The translations under genes and the position numbers were made by a program. The notes under the pieces are model-generated. The model did no database searches and was not told where the DNA came from. It saw only the letters and a program-made list of their open reading frames with translations. From assembly GCA_049999805.1 (NCBI GenBank), contig JBNGIO010004596.1:1-35908 (forward strand): 35,908 nt of DNA. Direction: 5' to 3'. Source of the DNA: Folioceros fuciformis (lineage: Eukaryota > Anthocerotophyta > Anthocerotopsida > Anthocerotales). Positions 21,425-32,100 of this stretch are shown piece after piece. Numbering within the stretch: the stretch's first letter is position 1; each line of letters opens with the position of its first letter.

Positions 21425-21977
21425 AAAGGGTCTACTACTACCATTGGGGTTGTTAATCCCGCCTCTAGAAAGGGTCTACTACCACTGGGGTTGCTGATGC
21501 CAGCTCCAGAAAGGGTCTACTACCACTAGGGTTGCTAACGCTACCTCCAAAAAGGGTCTACTACCACTGGAGTTGCTAAGGCTGCCCGCCTCCAGAAAGG
21601 GTCTACTACCACTGGAGNNNNNNNNNNNNNNNNNNNNNNNNNNNNNNNNNNNNNNNNNNNNNNNNNNNNNNNNNNNNNNNNNNNNNNNNNNNNNNNNNNN
21701 NNNNNNNNNNNNNNNNNAAATGGGGTTGCTAACGCCTCCTCCAGAAAGGGTCTACTACCACTAGAGTTGCTAAGGCCGCCCGCCTCCAAGTCTGCTACCA
21801 CTGGGGTTGCTAACGCCTCCTCCAAAAAGGGTCTACTACCACTGGAGTTGCTAAGGCCGCCTACCTCCAAATGGGGTTGCTAACGCCTCCTCCAGAAAGG
21901 GTCTACTACCACTAGGGTTGCTAACGCCGCCTCCAGAAAGGGTCTACTACCACTAGGGTTGCTAACACCGCCTCTCT
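21425..21977 (-). repeat. minisatellite, units of about 36-45 bp, containing a gap
   Basis: At least eleven units or part units of AAAGGGTCTACTACCACT followed by GGGGTTGCTAACGCCGCCTC are seen. Variants differ by AGGG/GGAG and by a CCCGCCTCC insert. The 100-N gap lies inside the array, so the true copy number is unknown. The array keeps a frame open on the minus strand in places, but this is a by-product of the repeat. Confidence 0.9.
21618..21717. other. assembly gap, 100 N
   Basis: Exactly 100 N, a conventional placeholder for unknown length, inside the minisatellite. Confidence 0.99.
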
Positions 21978-22540
21978 TACCAACGTTATTGTCTTGGCAT
22001 TAGCCAATGCACCCTGTAGAGCAATAGAATCCCTCTACCGAACAAAAATGCTACAAGAAGACCAAGGCCATTTTTCCTATTGTGAAACGCCTTGGCGCAA
22101 TACTTCAAAAACTTGGAAAATGCCTTGCACATGGATTTGTGGGTCTCAATGGCAAGGGGATAAAGGTGTGTCCAACCTGTAAAGGGGTGTACTTGTAAAC
22201 CTTGGTCGATGCACTCCCCTATGCGGTCCAACCCAGAGAGTTGAAAGACAAAGTCAAGGACATAAACATTTCTAATCTACTCGAGATGCTAGGTCAAGCC
22301 TAATATTTTGGAGATGGGATTGCATTAGATGTTATATTTAACTTGTTGTGTGATATATCTTTGATACAAGTCTAATATAGTTGTCATTATTAACAAAGGC
22401 ATAGATCCAAAAGAATTCCTTTGGTACTTAGAAGATAGAGGATCTTTCAAGCGATGATCGATCATGGCCTTTGTACACAAATGGATGTATGAAAGAGTTT
22501 TAATTCGACTAGAATTTCTTCCCTTAATAAAACAACCTAA

Positions 22541-22679
22541 GAGAAAGAGTCCATACTCAATCTATGCAAATGGATTCAGCATCTTAAGACAAAGAGTCTA
22601 TACTCGATCTATGCAAATGGATTAAGCATCTTCAGAGAAAGAGTCTACACTTGATCTATACAAATGGATTAAGCATCCT
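22541..22679 (+). repeat. three tandem units of about 46 bp
   Basis: GAGAAAGAGTCCATACTCAA starts at 22541 and recurs with small changes at 22588 and 22634. Each unit ends with CAAATGGATT(A/C)AGCATC. Confidence 0.85.
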
Positions 22680-23534
22680 ATGCTCAAATATGTGATTAAA
22701 GCAAAGATGCTCTTTAAACGTTCTTAATGGACTCTAATGAAATTCTTCTTCTCCTTCCTATTCTATTCTAAGTAGTCTCTAAATAGTGTTTAGGGAGAGG
22801 AGTTTTTGTTTTTTTTTTCTTGTGCTTGGTTGGCATGATGAAAACTTAAAAGAAGGTAGGTAAGGAAGCCGGCATTCAAGGTCTTTGTATCTTTAAAAGT
22901 TGAGTCATGTGTGGGCANNNNNNNNNNNNNNNNNNNNNNNNNNNNNNNNNNNNNNNNNNNNNNNNNNNNNNNNNNNNNNNNNNNNNNNNNNNNNNNNNNN
23001 NNNNNNNNNNNNNNNNNTGTGTGGGCACATGTTTCCATAAACACTAGAAAATGACTTTCATTAAAACTAGAGCTATTAAAAAAGCCGATTAAACAACAAC
23101 TCCTACATGTGAGGGTGAGTTTAAACCCTTTACCTAAAAACTAATTTAGTGAAGTTTAAATCAAATATATTTATATTATTATATATTTAAATAACTATTT
23201 TTTTATGTAAGTAGAGAAAAAGACTTCTAAGTAGCAAAGTCATTATTTAAAGTACCCAAAGTTTTAAGAAAAATCATTTTTTTCAATTATAAAATAGACG
23301 AGGTCTCATCTCTTACTTTATAGTGAAGTTTTGAATTGTATGTGAGTATTTTAAAAAATTGAAGCAAAAATTAATATCTGTTAAATAATCATTCTTGTTC
23401 ATTTTATATAAATTGTAATTTGTCCTTGTCCATAATTCCTAGCTCTGAGGACTGGGGGATTTTGAATTGGTTCACTCTGGTGCAGGAATCTGTCGGATCA
23501 ACTAACCGGGCAAGAGAGACAGAAAATCCTGCGG
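22680..23534. other. AT-rich intergenic DNA before the PPR gene
   Basis: No coding signal. It contains the second gap and AT-rich DNA at 23040-23400. The leader of the PPR gene probably begins after about 23420, where composition changes. Confidence 0.5.
22918..23017. other. assembly gap, 100 N, with overlapping flanks
   Basis: Exactly 100 N. TGTGTGGGCA stands immediately before and immediately after the gap, so the two contig ends may overlap and the gap may be empty or negative. Confidence 0.99.
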
Positions 23535-26500
23535 ATGCAGCTTTCCTGCATACGTAGTGTGGTTTCAGGGAAGCAAGCTTGGGGGCTCGATGGCGGACGG
23601 GCATTCGAAGAATTGCATTTCAAGAACGCACGTTGGCCATACAACAAGGGGGCAGATGATCAGCTTGGATTTGGGAGGGGGCCATCTGCCCACAAGCTTG
23701 ATGGATGCGAACCATCTCCAGCTTGTGGTGGAAGGACGCGCACAAGTAATGGCGTTGCGCAGAAGGAGAGTCAGGATGTTCTGTGGCAGCTGTTCTTTCA
23801 GGATCCTGCAGAGTGGTGGGACAACAGGGTGGAGAAGCGGAGTTCTCGCCATCCCGACTTCAGGCACAAGACGTGCGACCAGGCTCTGTGGTTGAACGGC
23901 TATGGGAAGCCTGTTTGGGTGGATTCGGAGCTGGCCAGGTGGGATGCAGAGAAGGAGTCTGCGATTGCAGGAAATGGGGAAACTAGAATTATGGTGGATG
24001 GGGGCTTCAGGAATGGTTGTGAGCTGAGAGACGCTGTTGAAGGGTTGGAGTTTATGGTTAAGGAAGGGCGTAGTGTTGGAAGGGGTCTTGTCTATCGTGT
24101 GCTGAAGAAGTGTATGGCACAGAAGGATTTGGGGCTTGGGAGACGTGTTCATGCTCTTTCTCGCAGAGCTGGGTACGAAGGGGATGTGTTTCTGGCCAAT
24201 CACATCATTGGCATGTACGCTGTTCATGGGAAGTTGGAGAAAGCGTTGCAGGTGTTCGTTGATTTGACTGCCCCAGATGTTTATGTGTGGGGGACGATTA
24301 TTTTGGCGCATGCTCGACATGGTAAGTCCAGGGAAGCTATTGCACTGTATCGACAAATGCGGGAGTCTGGTGTGACGGGAGACAACCATGTGTTTGTTGC
24401 AGTTCTTAAGGCCTGTGCTGCTGCAGGGGATCTGGTCTCGGGGAAGGAGGTTCATTGTGATATTCTGGAGAGTGCTGTTGCAGCCGATGTCTTCGTTGAT
24501 AGCAGCCTTGTGACCATGTATGCCAAGTGCGGAAGTTTGGAGGAAGCTCGAAAAGTGTTTGACGCATTGCCCACCAGATCTGTGGTGACGTGGAATGCTA
24601 TGATAGCTGGATATGCTCAGAATGGGCTCGGTCAGCAGGCCCTCGATCTATATGAGATTATGCAGCAAGAGGGATTGACTCCAGCCGATCACGTGACGTT
24701 TGTGTGCCTGCTGAAAGCATGTGCTAGTGTTGCAGCGTTGCGTCAGGGTAAGCAGCTCCATGCACTCATCTGTGAAAGAGGTCTTGAGGCTGATGTGTCC
24801 GTAGGCAGCAGCTTGCTGGACATGTATGCGAAATGCAAGAGCTTAGAAGATGCTCGCACCGTGTTTGACAGCTTGCCGAGTAGAAATGTGGTAACCTGGA
24901 ATGCCATGATGGCAGGGTATACTCAGCATGGACTTGGTGAAGAAGCCCTGGCTCTGTATGCAAGTATGCCACGGGAAGCCAAGTCTGCAGCTGATGTTGT
25001 CACGTTTGCATGCCTCCTGAAGGCATGCGCTCGTGTTGGAGCTCTTCATTACGGGAAGGAGCTTCATGAACAGATGAAAGAAAGGGGGTTGGAAACTAGT
25101 TTGCTACTTGGAAATTGCCTGGTGGACATGTATGCAAAATGCGGGAGCTTGGATGATGCTCGTGGAGTGTTCGACACGTTGCAAACAAAAGATGTGGTGT
25201 CATGGACTGTTATGATTGCAGGATATTCTCACCGAGGGAAGGGACATGAAGCTCTGGCTCTCTACGAGAACATGCTAAAGGAGACTATCACTCCAGCGGA
25301 TCATGTCACATTTGTCTGTCTCCTTCAAGCATGTGCCAGCATCAAAGCGCTGTCTCAGGGAAAGCAGCTTCATCAACAGATCCGTGAAAGATGCCTAGAA
25401 ACGGATCTTGCAATAGGGAGCAGCCTGGTGGACATGTACGCAAAATGTGGAAGCCTGGACGCTGCTCGCAGAGTGTTTGATTTGCTCCCCACAAGGAATG
25501 CGGTTACATGCACCGCCATGATTGCTGGATATGCGCAGCAGGGCCTGGGGTCAGAAGCTTTGGCTCTGGCTGCCAGGATGCAACAGGAGGGCGTGATGCT
25601 AGACAGTCATATCGCGTTTTTGTGTCTCCTTCAAGCATGTGCCAGCACAGGAGGTCTGGAGCAAGGGAAGCAAGTTCATGCTCAAATCCAGCAAAAAGGG
25701 CTCCAAGCTGACGTAGTTATTGGCAACTGCCTGATGGATATGTACTTAAAGTGTGGCAGTGTGGAGGATGCCCAGAGTGTGTTTGACAGTTTAACTGCAA
25801 AAGATGTGGTAACATGGACTACCATGATTGCAGGATACACTCAGCTTGGTCTTGGTCGACAAGCCCTGGCTCTCTATGCGAGTATGCAGCGGGAGGCCAT
25901 GACTCCAGCTGACCGTGTTACATATGTGTGTCTCCTTCAAACATGTGCCTCCGTGGGCGCTTTGCAGCAGGGGAAGCAGCTCTATGCACAGATTCGTGCA
26001 AGTGGCCTGGACGCTGATGCATCTGTTGGTAGTAGCCTGGTCGACATGTACGCAAAATGTGGAAGTTTGGCAGAGGCTCGGGAAGTGTTTGACAGATTAG
26101 CCACAAGAGATGTAGTGACATGGAACTCCCTGCTTAATGGCTACGCTGAGCATGGCGATGGTGAACTGGCCATGCAATTCTTCACGGAAATGCGTCAGCA
26201 AGGTGTTAGACCGGATGGTGCTACCTTCATTTGCCTTCTGGTTGCTTGTAGTCATGCGGGTTTGGTGGACCGGGGCCAGGAGTTTTTCAGGATGATGGTT
26301 GAGGACTATGGCATTCTGCCCACGGAGTGCCACTATAATTGCATGGTCGATCTTCTTGGACGGTCAGGTCATTTGGATGAGGCTGAAGATCTGCTGCAAT
26401 CTAGCTGTTCTGAGAATGATGCTGTGGGCTGGACCTCGTTGTTAAGTGCGTGCAGAAGCCACGCGGACATGGAGCGTGGAAGGCGATGTTTTGACCGTCT

Positions 26501-27026
26501 TGTGCAACTGGAACCCAATAATGCCAGCTCCTATGTGCTCCTAGCAAACATCTACGCAGAGGCAGGGAGGTGGGACGAGGTAGACAGGATAGAAAGTTTG
26601 AGAAAACTAGCAAGTGCTGTAAAGAAACCTGCAAAGGCGTGCATCGAAGTGAAGTCTGAGGTACACGAGTTCCGAGTGGGAGACGAGAGGGCTGACATAG
26701 CCTCAAAGCTCAAAAGCATGAATAGTAGGTTGAAAGAAGAAGGTGGCCATGTCCCGCAAACGGGCTTGGTCCTGAAGGCCGTATCTGAACAGGGGAAGGA
26801 AGATGCCCTGTGTGGACATGCTGAGAAATTGGCGCTGGCGTATGGTCTCGTGAACACTCCTGACGGCACAACCTTGATAGTCACGAAGAATCTTCGCATG
26901 TGCAATGACTGTCACAGCAGCACCAAGATTATGTCACGACTTGAAAAGCGAGAAATCGTTGTTAGAGACGCACACCGAGTACACCGTTTCTTGGACGGCA
27001 TTTGTTCCTGTGGCGATCGGCATTGA
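23535..27026 (+). CDS. PLS-class PPR protein with E1, E2 and variant DYW domain (ends DRH)
   Basis: A single-exon protein of 1163 residues. The first ~180 residues have no repeats and should include an organelle targeting sequence (not obvious by eye). Residues about 185-930 hold some 21 PPR motifs as seven S-P-L modules of about 101 residues (YAKCGSLEEARKVFD; VVTWNAMIAGYAQ; CLLKACAS..GKQLH). E1 and E2 occupy about 932-1025. Residues 1026-1163 are a DYW cytidine-deaminase domain: zinc/catalytic H1095-A-E1097 and C1123-X2-C1126-H, then CSCG near the end. Two changes stand out: the PG box reads KKPAKACIEV where PGxSW is usual, and the last three residues are Asp-Arg-His. PLS-DYW proteins edit specific RNA sites in mitochondria or plastids. 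The start is the first in-frame ATG; the DNA is GC-richer than its flanks. Confidence 0.95.
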   Translation: MQLSCIRSVVSGKQAWGLDGGRAFEELHFKNARWPYNKGADDQLGFGRGPSAHKLDGCEPSPACGGRTRTSNGVAQKESQDVLWQLFFQDPAEWWDNRVEKRSSRHPDFRHKTCDQALWLNGYGKPVWVDSELARWDAEKESAIAGNGETRIMVDGGFRNGCELRDAVEGLEFMVKEGRSVGRGLVYRVLKKCMAQKDLGLGRRVHALSRRAGYEGDVFLANHIIGMYAVHGKLEKALQVFVDLTAPDVYVWGTIILAHARHGKSREAIALYRQMRESGVTGDNHVFVAVLKACAAAGDLVSGKEVHCDILESAVAADVFVDSSLVTMYAKCGSLEEARKVFDALPTRSVVTWNAMIAGYAQNGLGQQALDLYEIMQQEGLTPADHVTFVCLLKACASVAALRQGKQLHALICERGLEADVSVGSSLLDMYAKCKSLEDARTVFDSLPSRNVVTWNAMMAGYTQHGLGEEALALYASMPREAKSAADVVTFACLLKACARVGALHYGKELHEQMKERGLETSLLLGNCLVDMYAKCGSLDDARGVFDTLQTKDVVSWTVMIAGYSHRGKGHEALALYENMLKETITPADHVTFVCLLQACASIKALSQGKQLHQQIRERCLETDLAIGSSLVDMYAKCGSLDAARRVFDLLPTRNAVTCTAMIAGYAQQGLGSEALALAARMQQEGVMLDSHIAFLCLLQACASTGGLEQGKQVHAQIQQKGLQADVVIGNCLMDMYLKCGSVEDAQSVFDSLTAKDVVTWTTMIAGYTQLGLGRQALALYASMQREAMTPADRVTYVCLLQTCASVGALQQGKQLYAQIRASGLDADASVGSSLVDMYAKCGSLAEAREVFDRLATRDVVTWNSLLNGYAEHGDGELAMQFFTEMRQQGVRPDGATFICLLVACSHAGLVDRGQEFFRMMVEDYGILPTECHYNCMVDLLGRSGHLDEAEDLLQSSCSENDAVGWTSLLSACRSHADMERGRRCFDRLVQLEPNNASSYVLLANIYAEAGRWDEVDRIESLRKLASAVKKPAKACIEVKSEVHEFRVGDERADIASKLKSMNSRLKEEGGHVPQTGLVLKAVSEQGKEDALCGHAEKLALAYGLVNTPDGTTLIVTKNLRMCNDCHSSTKIMSRLEKREIVVRDAHRVHRFLDGICSCGDRH

Positions 27027-27250
27027 CGAACTGTTGTTGGGGCCTTGGTGGACGGCAACACCACGTAGGGCACTGCTGAGGGCCCCCATGCCGGTGATGC
27101 TTTTAAGAATTAACCTATCAGAAAACTGACCGCCATGTCTGCACGCATTGCAAAACTGCGGACACAGCATCCCGAAATGTTGTCGTGATGTTTGATCTAG
27201 GCCAGGTACTTAATTGCCCAAATACCGAGCTACAAGGCACACCTCAGTAA

Positions 27251-27564
27251 CGAGTTATGGTCGAAGCAAATATTATAATTCTATGCTCTCCGTTTCTTAT
27301 TTTTAATTTAGAGATATTACTATAAAAATAGAGTTAGACACTTCTTCATAAGATTCTGGAATTAAGTATCCTACGCTTAGATTGGTACTTAGATGCTGAG
27401 CCATATGCCACACTAAAGTAAGGAGTCATAAGCAACTTTAGGTTGAAGCGAAGGAAGATTATAATTATATGTTCTCAGATATTACAACAAAAATAGGGTT
27501 GGACACGTTTCATAAGACTTTGGAATTAAGTATCCTACGCTTAGATTGGTACTTAGATGAGATG
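27251..27564 (+). repeat. diverged tandem duplication, unit about 190 bp
   Basis: The end block GGAATTAAGTATCCTACGCT plus TAGATTGGTACTTAGATG occurs at about 27358 and again at about 27521. The preceding AGATATTAC and AAAATAG blocks also recur in order. Confidence 0.75.
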
Positions 27565-27600
27565 CCTAAAGGGAAGGATAGCCTTGGAGAAAATAACTAG

Positions 27601-27616
27601 GTATACCATGGTATAC
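27601..27616. repeat. perfect 16-bp palindrome
   Basis: GTATACCATGGTATAC equals its own reverse complement. Confidence 0.95.
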
Positions 27617-27635
27617 AAGGTGCATAAAATCTAAA

Positions 27636-27730
27636 GATGGATTTCTACGGCACTTGGTACTTCATAATTTTTGTCATTGGTACCTAACAATTTTTTTTCA
27701 TAGTGCCAAGTGCTATGATGGAAATCCATC
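27636..27730. repeat. imperfect inverted repeat (hairpin-forming)
   Basis: GATGGATTTCTACGGCACTTGG at 27636 is the near reverse complement of GCCAAGTGCTATGATGGAAA plus TCCATC ending at 27730, with one 3-nt bulge and a loop of about 44 nt. A further copy of the right arm follows at about 27747. This could be a small foldback element. Confidence 0.6.
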
Positions 27731-27782
27731 ATTAGGATTGTTAAATACCAAGTGCTATGATGGAAATCTAGCATTAGGATAG

Positions 27783-28060
27783 AATTCTTCTTCATCTACT
27801 CTTAAAAATAGGAGAATAACCTAATGAAAGGCACGGAAACCAAGAATTCTTCTCCATCTACTTCTAAAAGAAAGAGGAATAGGAACAACATAGTAAATGA
27901 AGTGGAAACTAAGAATTCTTCTCTTCTACCCTAAAAGAGTTCTTCTTCGTCTACTCTTAAAAGAAAGAGGAACAACCTAGTGAATTGTGTGAGACCAAGA
28001 ATTTTTCTCTTCTACCCATAAAAGAAAGAGGAACAACCTAAAAAAAAAGCATAGAAACCG
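27783..28060 (+). repeat. degenerate tandem repeat, unit about 60-75 bp
   Basis: The pair AAGAATTCTTCTCCATCTAC and AAAAGAAAGAGGAA recurs about four to five times with deletions and substitutions. Confidence 0.7.
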
Positions 28061-28350
28061 ATGGACTAGTACTCGCAATCATGTCTCTCAAAATAACGAA
28101 CCACTCAAAGAACTTCATGATGAACAATGTGAAAGAGTGTACCTAAAAGGTGCTTCTTCTCCAGCGCTTATTGGCATCTCATATGCCACATTGGCCCATG
28201 CTCTCTATAGAGCCATGAATATCTTGTGCCAAAAGAAAGTAACAATACAAGATAGCGGAAAACTAGTTGTGGTAGCAAAACCTTAGGCTTACCTACTAAG
28301 GCTCTACCTTTTAGCATCCAAACTTATCTCACTATCATTGAGACATTAAG

Positions 28351-28440
28351 TTTCATCGCATAGAGAGCGGTGGAGCTCTTTTTCATCGCATAGAGAGCGG
28401 TGGAGCTCTTGACATGAGAGCGGTGGAGCTCTTGACATGA
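28351..28440 (+). repeat. 30-bp perfect tandem duplication plus part unit
   Basis: TTTCATCGCATAGAGAGCGG followed by TGGAGCTCTT occupies 28351-28380 and is repeated exactly at 28381-28410. A third partial copy (GAGAGCGGTGGAGCTCTT) follows, flanked by GACATGA on both sides. Confidence 0.95.
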
Positions 28441-29114
28441 CAGATGAAGGGTCACCCTAAACCCTTACATAAACCTTTAAACAATTTCTAGCATGTTCTC
28501 TCTATTAGCTCTCAAATTCACCACGGACAGACTAGTGAGTTTCCCAACTAACTTGCGAACAATCTCTTGGTTGACATAACGTCAGATGTTCCTCTCTTCT
28601 TAACAGCTTGCCTCTAGCTTCTCTCCATATCTGGTTAGACGGTTTTTCAATTTAGTCTTTTCTTGGTTTATCTTTTTTTTTTTCGCGAAGAAAAGGATTC
28701 TGATTAATCAATGGAAGATGTCTTCCACTTACAAGACATAGGGGGGGGGAACCCCAGCTAACGTATGTACAATGCATGAGCACCATTAGAGGGGGGAAGG
28801 CTGACCTCGTGTCCAGGCCTCAAAGCATGACACTCAGAGAGCCCACCCCCATTCAATGGTGTCAGTAACTGCTAAGACCCTTAGACTTAAACCTCAAAGT
28901 CGAACAAAGATTATAAGGGCTCACCTTCCCCAGGGACACGTGTGATTCCACTGCTCATCATTTCCAAGATCAAGAAAGCCCGCTTGCCTCCATTCTTTCC
29001 GCTTGAACTGTTTCTGACGAGACTGCCTCAAAGCTTATGCTGCAATCAGTAAGTGCTCCCATATGTGCCATAGTAGAGCCTTAGTTGAGGCTGACTCTTG
29101 TCCTCCATAGACTT

Positions 29115-32100
29115 CTAAGGACCAGTTAACCCAAAGAGAGAAAAGGCACGAAGACCACAGCAAGCCCCACCATTGTGCCTGGATGAGAGGCTTGCCCGAG
29201 ACTGCATCAACCCAAATAAGGCTGATTGTTTCTTGATCCTGAGATTAGTACCAGGAAAAATCTTTTGCAACCACCTATCCACCTCCCTCCAGATTTCTTG
29301 AGCAAAGCTACAATGAAAGAACATGTGTTGACTTTTGTTTGGGGCACTAGAGGTGCAAAGTCGACACAACTCCTCTCTCGTCGCAACTAACAACCCATCC
29401 CAACGGTCCGCATTAGGTATACATGCTTGAAAAAAACACCACACCGTAGTCCTCAGCTTGGGAGGGATTCTTGAAGACTTCCATAGTAGCTTGATAGCTT
29501 CCCTTTGTCGCCGTGCAGATAGTTGCAGCCTGGGAGCCATTGTGTTAGGATGTGTTGTGAAACAAACACATTGGTTGTCGTTGATTGCTTTTATGCGCTC
29601 GAACCATCCAGAGGAAAATGTTTGCCGTAGGGAAGTTGAAGAAAGATCTATGGCAAGCCTCCCTGCAACCTGGACGCCTTGGCCATTTGTATAGGTGTGG
29701 TCTTAAGATCAAACCCAGTTTTCCACCAGCCAAAATCAGCACTGTACCATAGACTTGTCCGAGGGTTGTGGCCCATTAGGTCGTTCGTCTTGAGTGCACC
29801 ATCGCCCTGCTTGAGCAGACTTAGAGAGGACCGTGATAGCCCGCAACTCCCCTCTTCGGATTCCTCCATCTTCAATGCCCTGATCTTCCAAAAGGCCTTC
29901 CAGCGACATGACCTTGAACGTCTGTAACTGCTCTTGAACCGTCGTACTAGAGAGCCAAACAGCCATGTCTAACTCTACGGCATCCTCTTGTTCTTCCTCC
30001 TTAGAGTCCACACCCTGACTGTCCATGGAGTATGCATACCACCCTCAGCGCCCGAGCTAGGAGGTTGCCGTAAAAACTATTGCACCTTATCCTCTAACCC
30101 CTCTCGCAACCATGTAAAAATGAGTTTGACGTGTCGAGCCACTAATCCTAACTCCCCCTTAACCTCGTCCATCTCCTTCCAGTGAGACTCTGATCTACTC
30201 CATAGATGCCCCAGCTGGAAAACTCCTTTTTGGCACGCCAACCCGAAGATTTGAGACCGAAATACCCATAACCTCGAGAATCCTTGCAAAGGAATACCAA
30301 GGACATTATCAATATGCGAAGGGTTACAAGGAATAATGTACTATTTTACCTCTAAGTAACTGCTCCAGATGAACTTGAAGAGTGGGGAGCACTCTGTAGT
30401 ATCAAGTAACGGCTTGTCAGCAAGAATGTTGTCTATAGATCTCCCTCCCCTAGGGACAGCTTGGGTGCAATCCAGATGTTGCGTTAGCCAACTGTTCCAA
30501 GGGTAGTAGGCCGGATCAGCTGCACCGACAACCCATTGAGCATGCAAAACTTTCATCTTAGCAACTGGATCCACTACACCTAGACCCCCCAAACTACGAG
30601 CTTGGATGATGTGGTGCCAAGCCACTTTAGAGCACCCGGCCATGCTATCCCCCAAACGTTTCCATAAAAATGAGGTCAGCACTTGTTGCAACTGCTTCAC
30701 CTCTATCTTGGAGGGGGGCCACAAGAACAAGTAGTACCATAATGAGGCTATAAGCATATGGTTAATCACCACCAGCCTCCCTGCCAGGTTAAGCTCCAAC
30801 AGCTGCAAGCTCGCCGCTTTTCGAAGTAATCTGAGGCACACATACTTCCCTACCTCACCATTCTCATCCCCCTCCTGAAAGGGAAGCCCTAAGTACTTGT
30901 GGGTGGAACCCAAAGTCACACGCCTAATGTGGCTAATGCATTGGGGAAGCTCGCCTTCCATGTGCAGACACATCATGCGAGTCTTGCTCCAATTAACCAG
31001 GCAACTCGATAACTCCCCAAATACCTTAACCTGCTCGAGCAAAGCCTTCAATGAAGCCTCCTCAGCCCAGGAAAAGAGGAGAGTATCATCTGCAAACGCC
31101 AATACCCTTAGCTGCGTTCCGTCTGGATTCCGGATACCTTCCACTGCTGGGTCTTGCTCAACTGCTCGTAGAAAGAAGTCAGTAACAATAATAAACAAGA
31201 ACGGAGCAAGGGGGCACCCCTGACGTACCAAACGACGAATGCCAAAACGCTCCATAAAAGACCCATTGACAGCCACCTTGGCACCTGCATCTTCACACAA
31301 AATGGCTATCCATCTATAGAAATTATTCCCGAAACCAAAACTACGCAGGCATCTCCACAAGAAATGCCACTCAACGGAGTTGTATGCCTTGTAGAAGTTA
31401 AGGGAAATGAAGACGGCAGCTTTCTTCTGTACCTTTATATTGTACTTACTTTCTCGTAGGAGAAGGAGGTTGTTCAAGATGCACCTATTTTGAATGAACC
31501 CTTGCTGCTCCTTCTCTATCCAGTCATCCATAAAGGTTTTGATGCGATTGGCCAAAACTTTAGCAATTACCTTGTAAGTGGTAGTGAGCAAGGTGATTGG
31601 GCGCCAGTTGGATATAGACAGACTGGCGTCCTGCTTAGGGAGCAAGGAGATGACCCCCATATTGAACCAACTTCCCATGCTACCATCTTCCCAGATCATG
31701 TTCACCACCTCCATGAATAAAGGCTCCATAAACTCCCACCCCCAAAGCAGGATTCATGTTCATGGTGGGATACCTTCATGACCTGGGGATTTATCTCTTG
31801 GCATCCCCTTGAGAGCCAGAAACACCTCCTCTGCAGTTATCGGCTTATCCAGGGCCCTGCGTTGGTCCTCGGAGACTTACCCGAGAGTGAACCATAGGTA
31901 GCTGACCAAAGCTGCTCCCATCCAGCTATCTTCCCCACAAAGAATAAGGTAATGAGTTTTAAGCCTTCTAGCGAGTCTTGCACCACGCCTTGCGCATCGG
32001 AAAGGGCGGGAATTCGCGTCCTACGCCAGTTAGAAGCCACCTTATCGAAAAAGAATTTAGAAGGGCCGTCTCCTTCCCTTACCCACTTAACCTTGGCCCA

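Larger units (their letters stand above)
21355..22260 (-). repeat. dispersed repeat, copy B, inverted relative to copy A
   Basis: Its ends match copy A (15950-16445) in reverse complement: 21365-21415 pairs with about 16385-16440, and 22060-22215 pairs with about 16170-16300. Between these blocks copy B has a minisatellite where copy A has about one unit. A minus-strand frame at 22231-21986 encodes the shared KAFSKFLK segment, so this is a decayed coding transposon of unknown type. Confidence 0.7.
27027..28670. other. repeat-rich intergenic DNA after the PPR gene
   Basis: No gene is seen. It holds several local duplications, listed separately, and AT-rich DNA. The 3' UTR of the PPR gene should occupy the first few hundred bases. 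Confidence 0.5.

Noticed and set aside
21541-21870. repeat protein encoded by the minisatellite on the minus strand
   Set aside because: Unit length varies and is not always a multiple of three, and the frame runs through the N gap.
21425-21977. CRISPR-like array
   Set aside because: Units are directly adjacent with no unique spacers, in a plant genome; it is a minisatellite.
23565-24455. 296-codon minus-strand frame
   Set aside because: It is antisense to the start of the PPR gene and resembles nothing.
28451-28470. telomere-like CCCTAAACCC
   Set aside because: A single short match, not an array.
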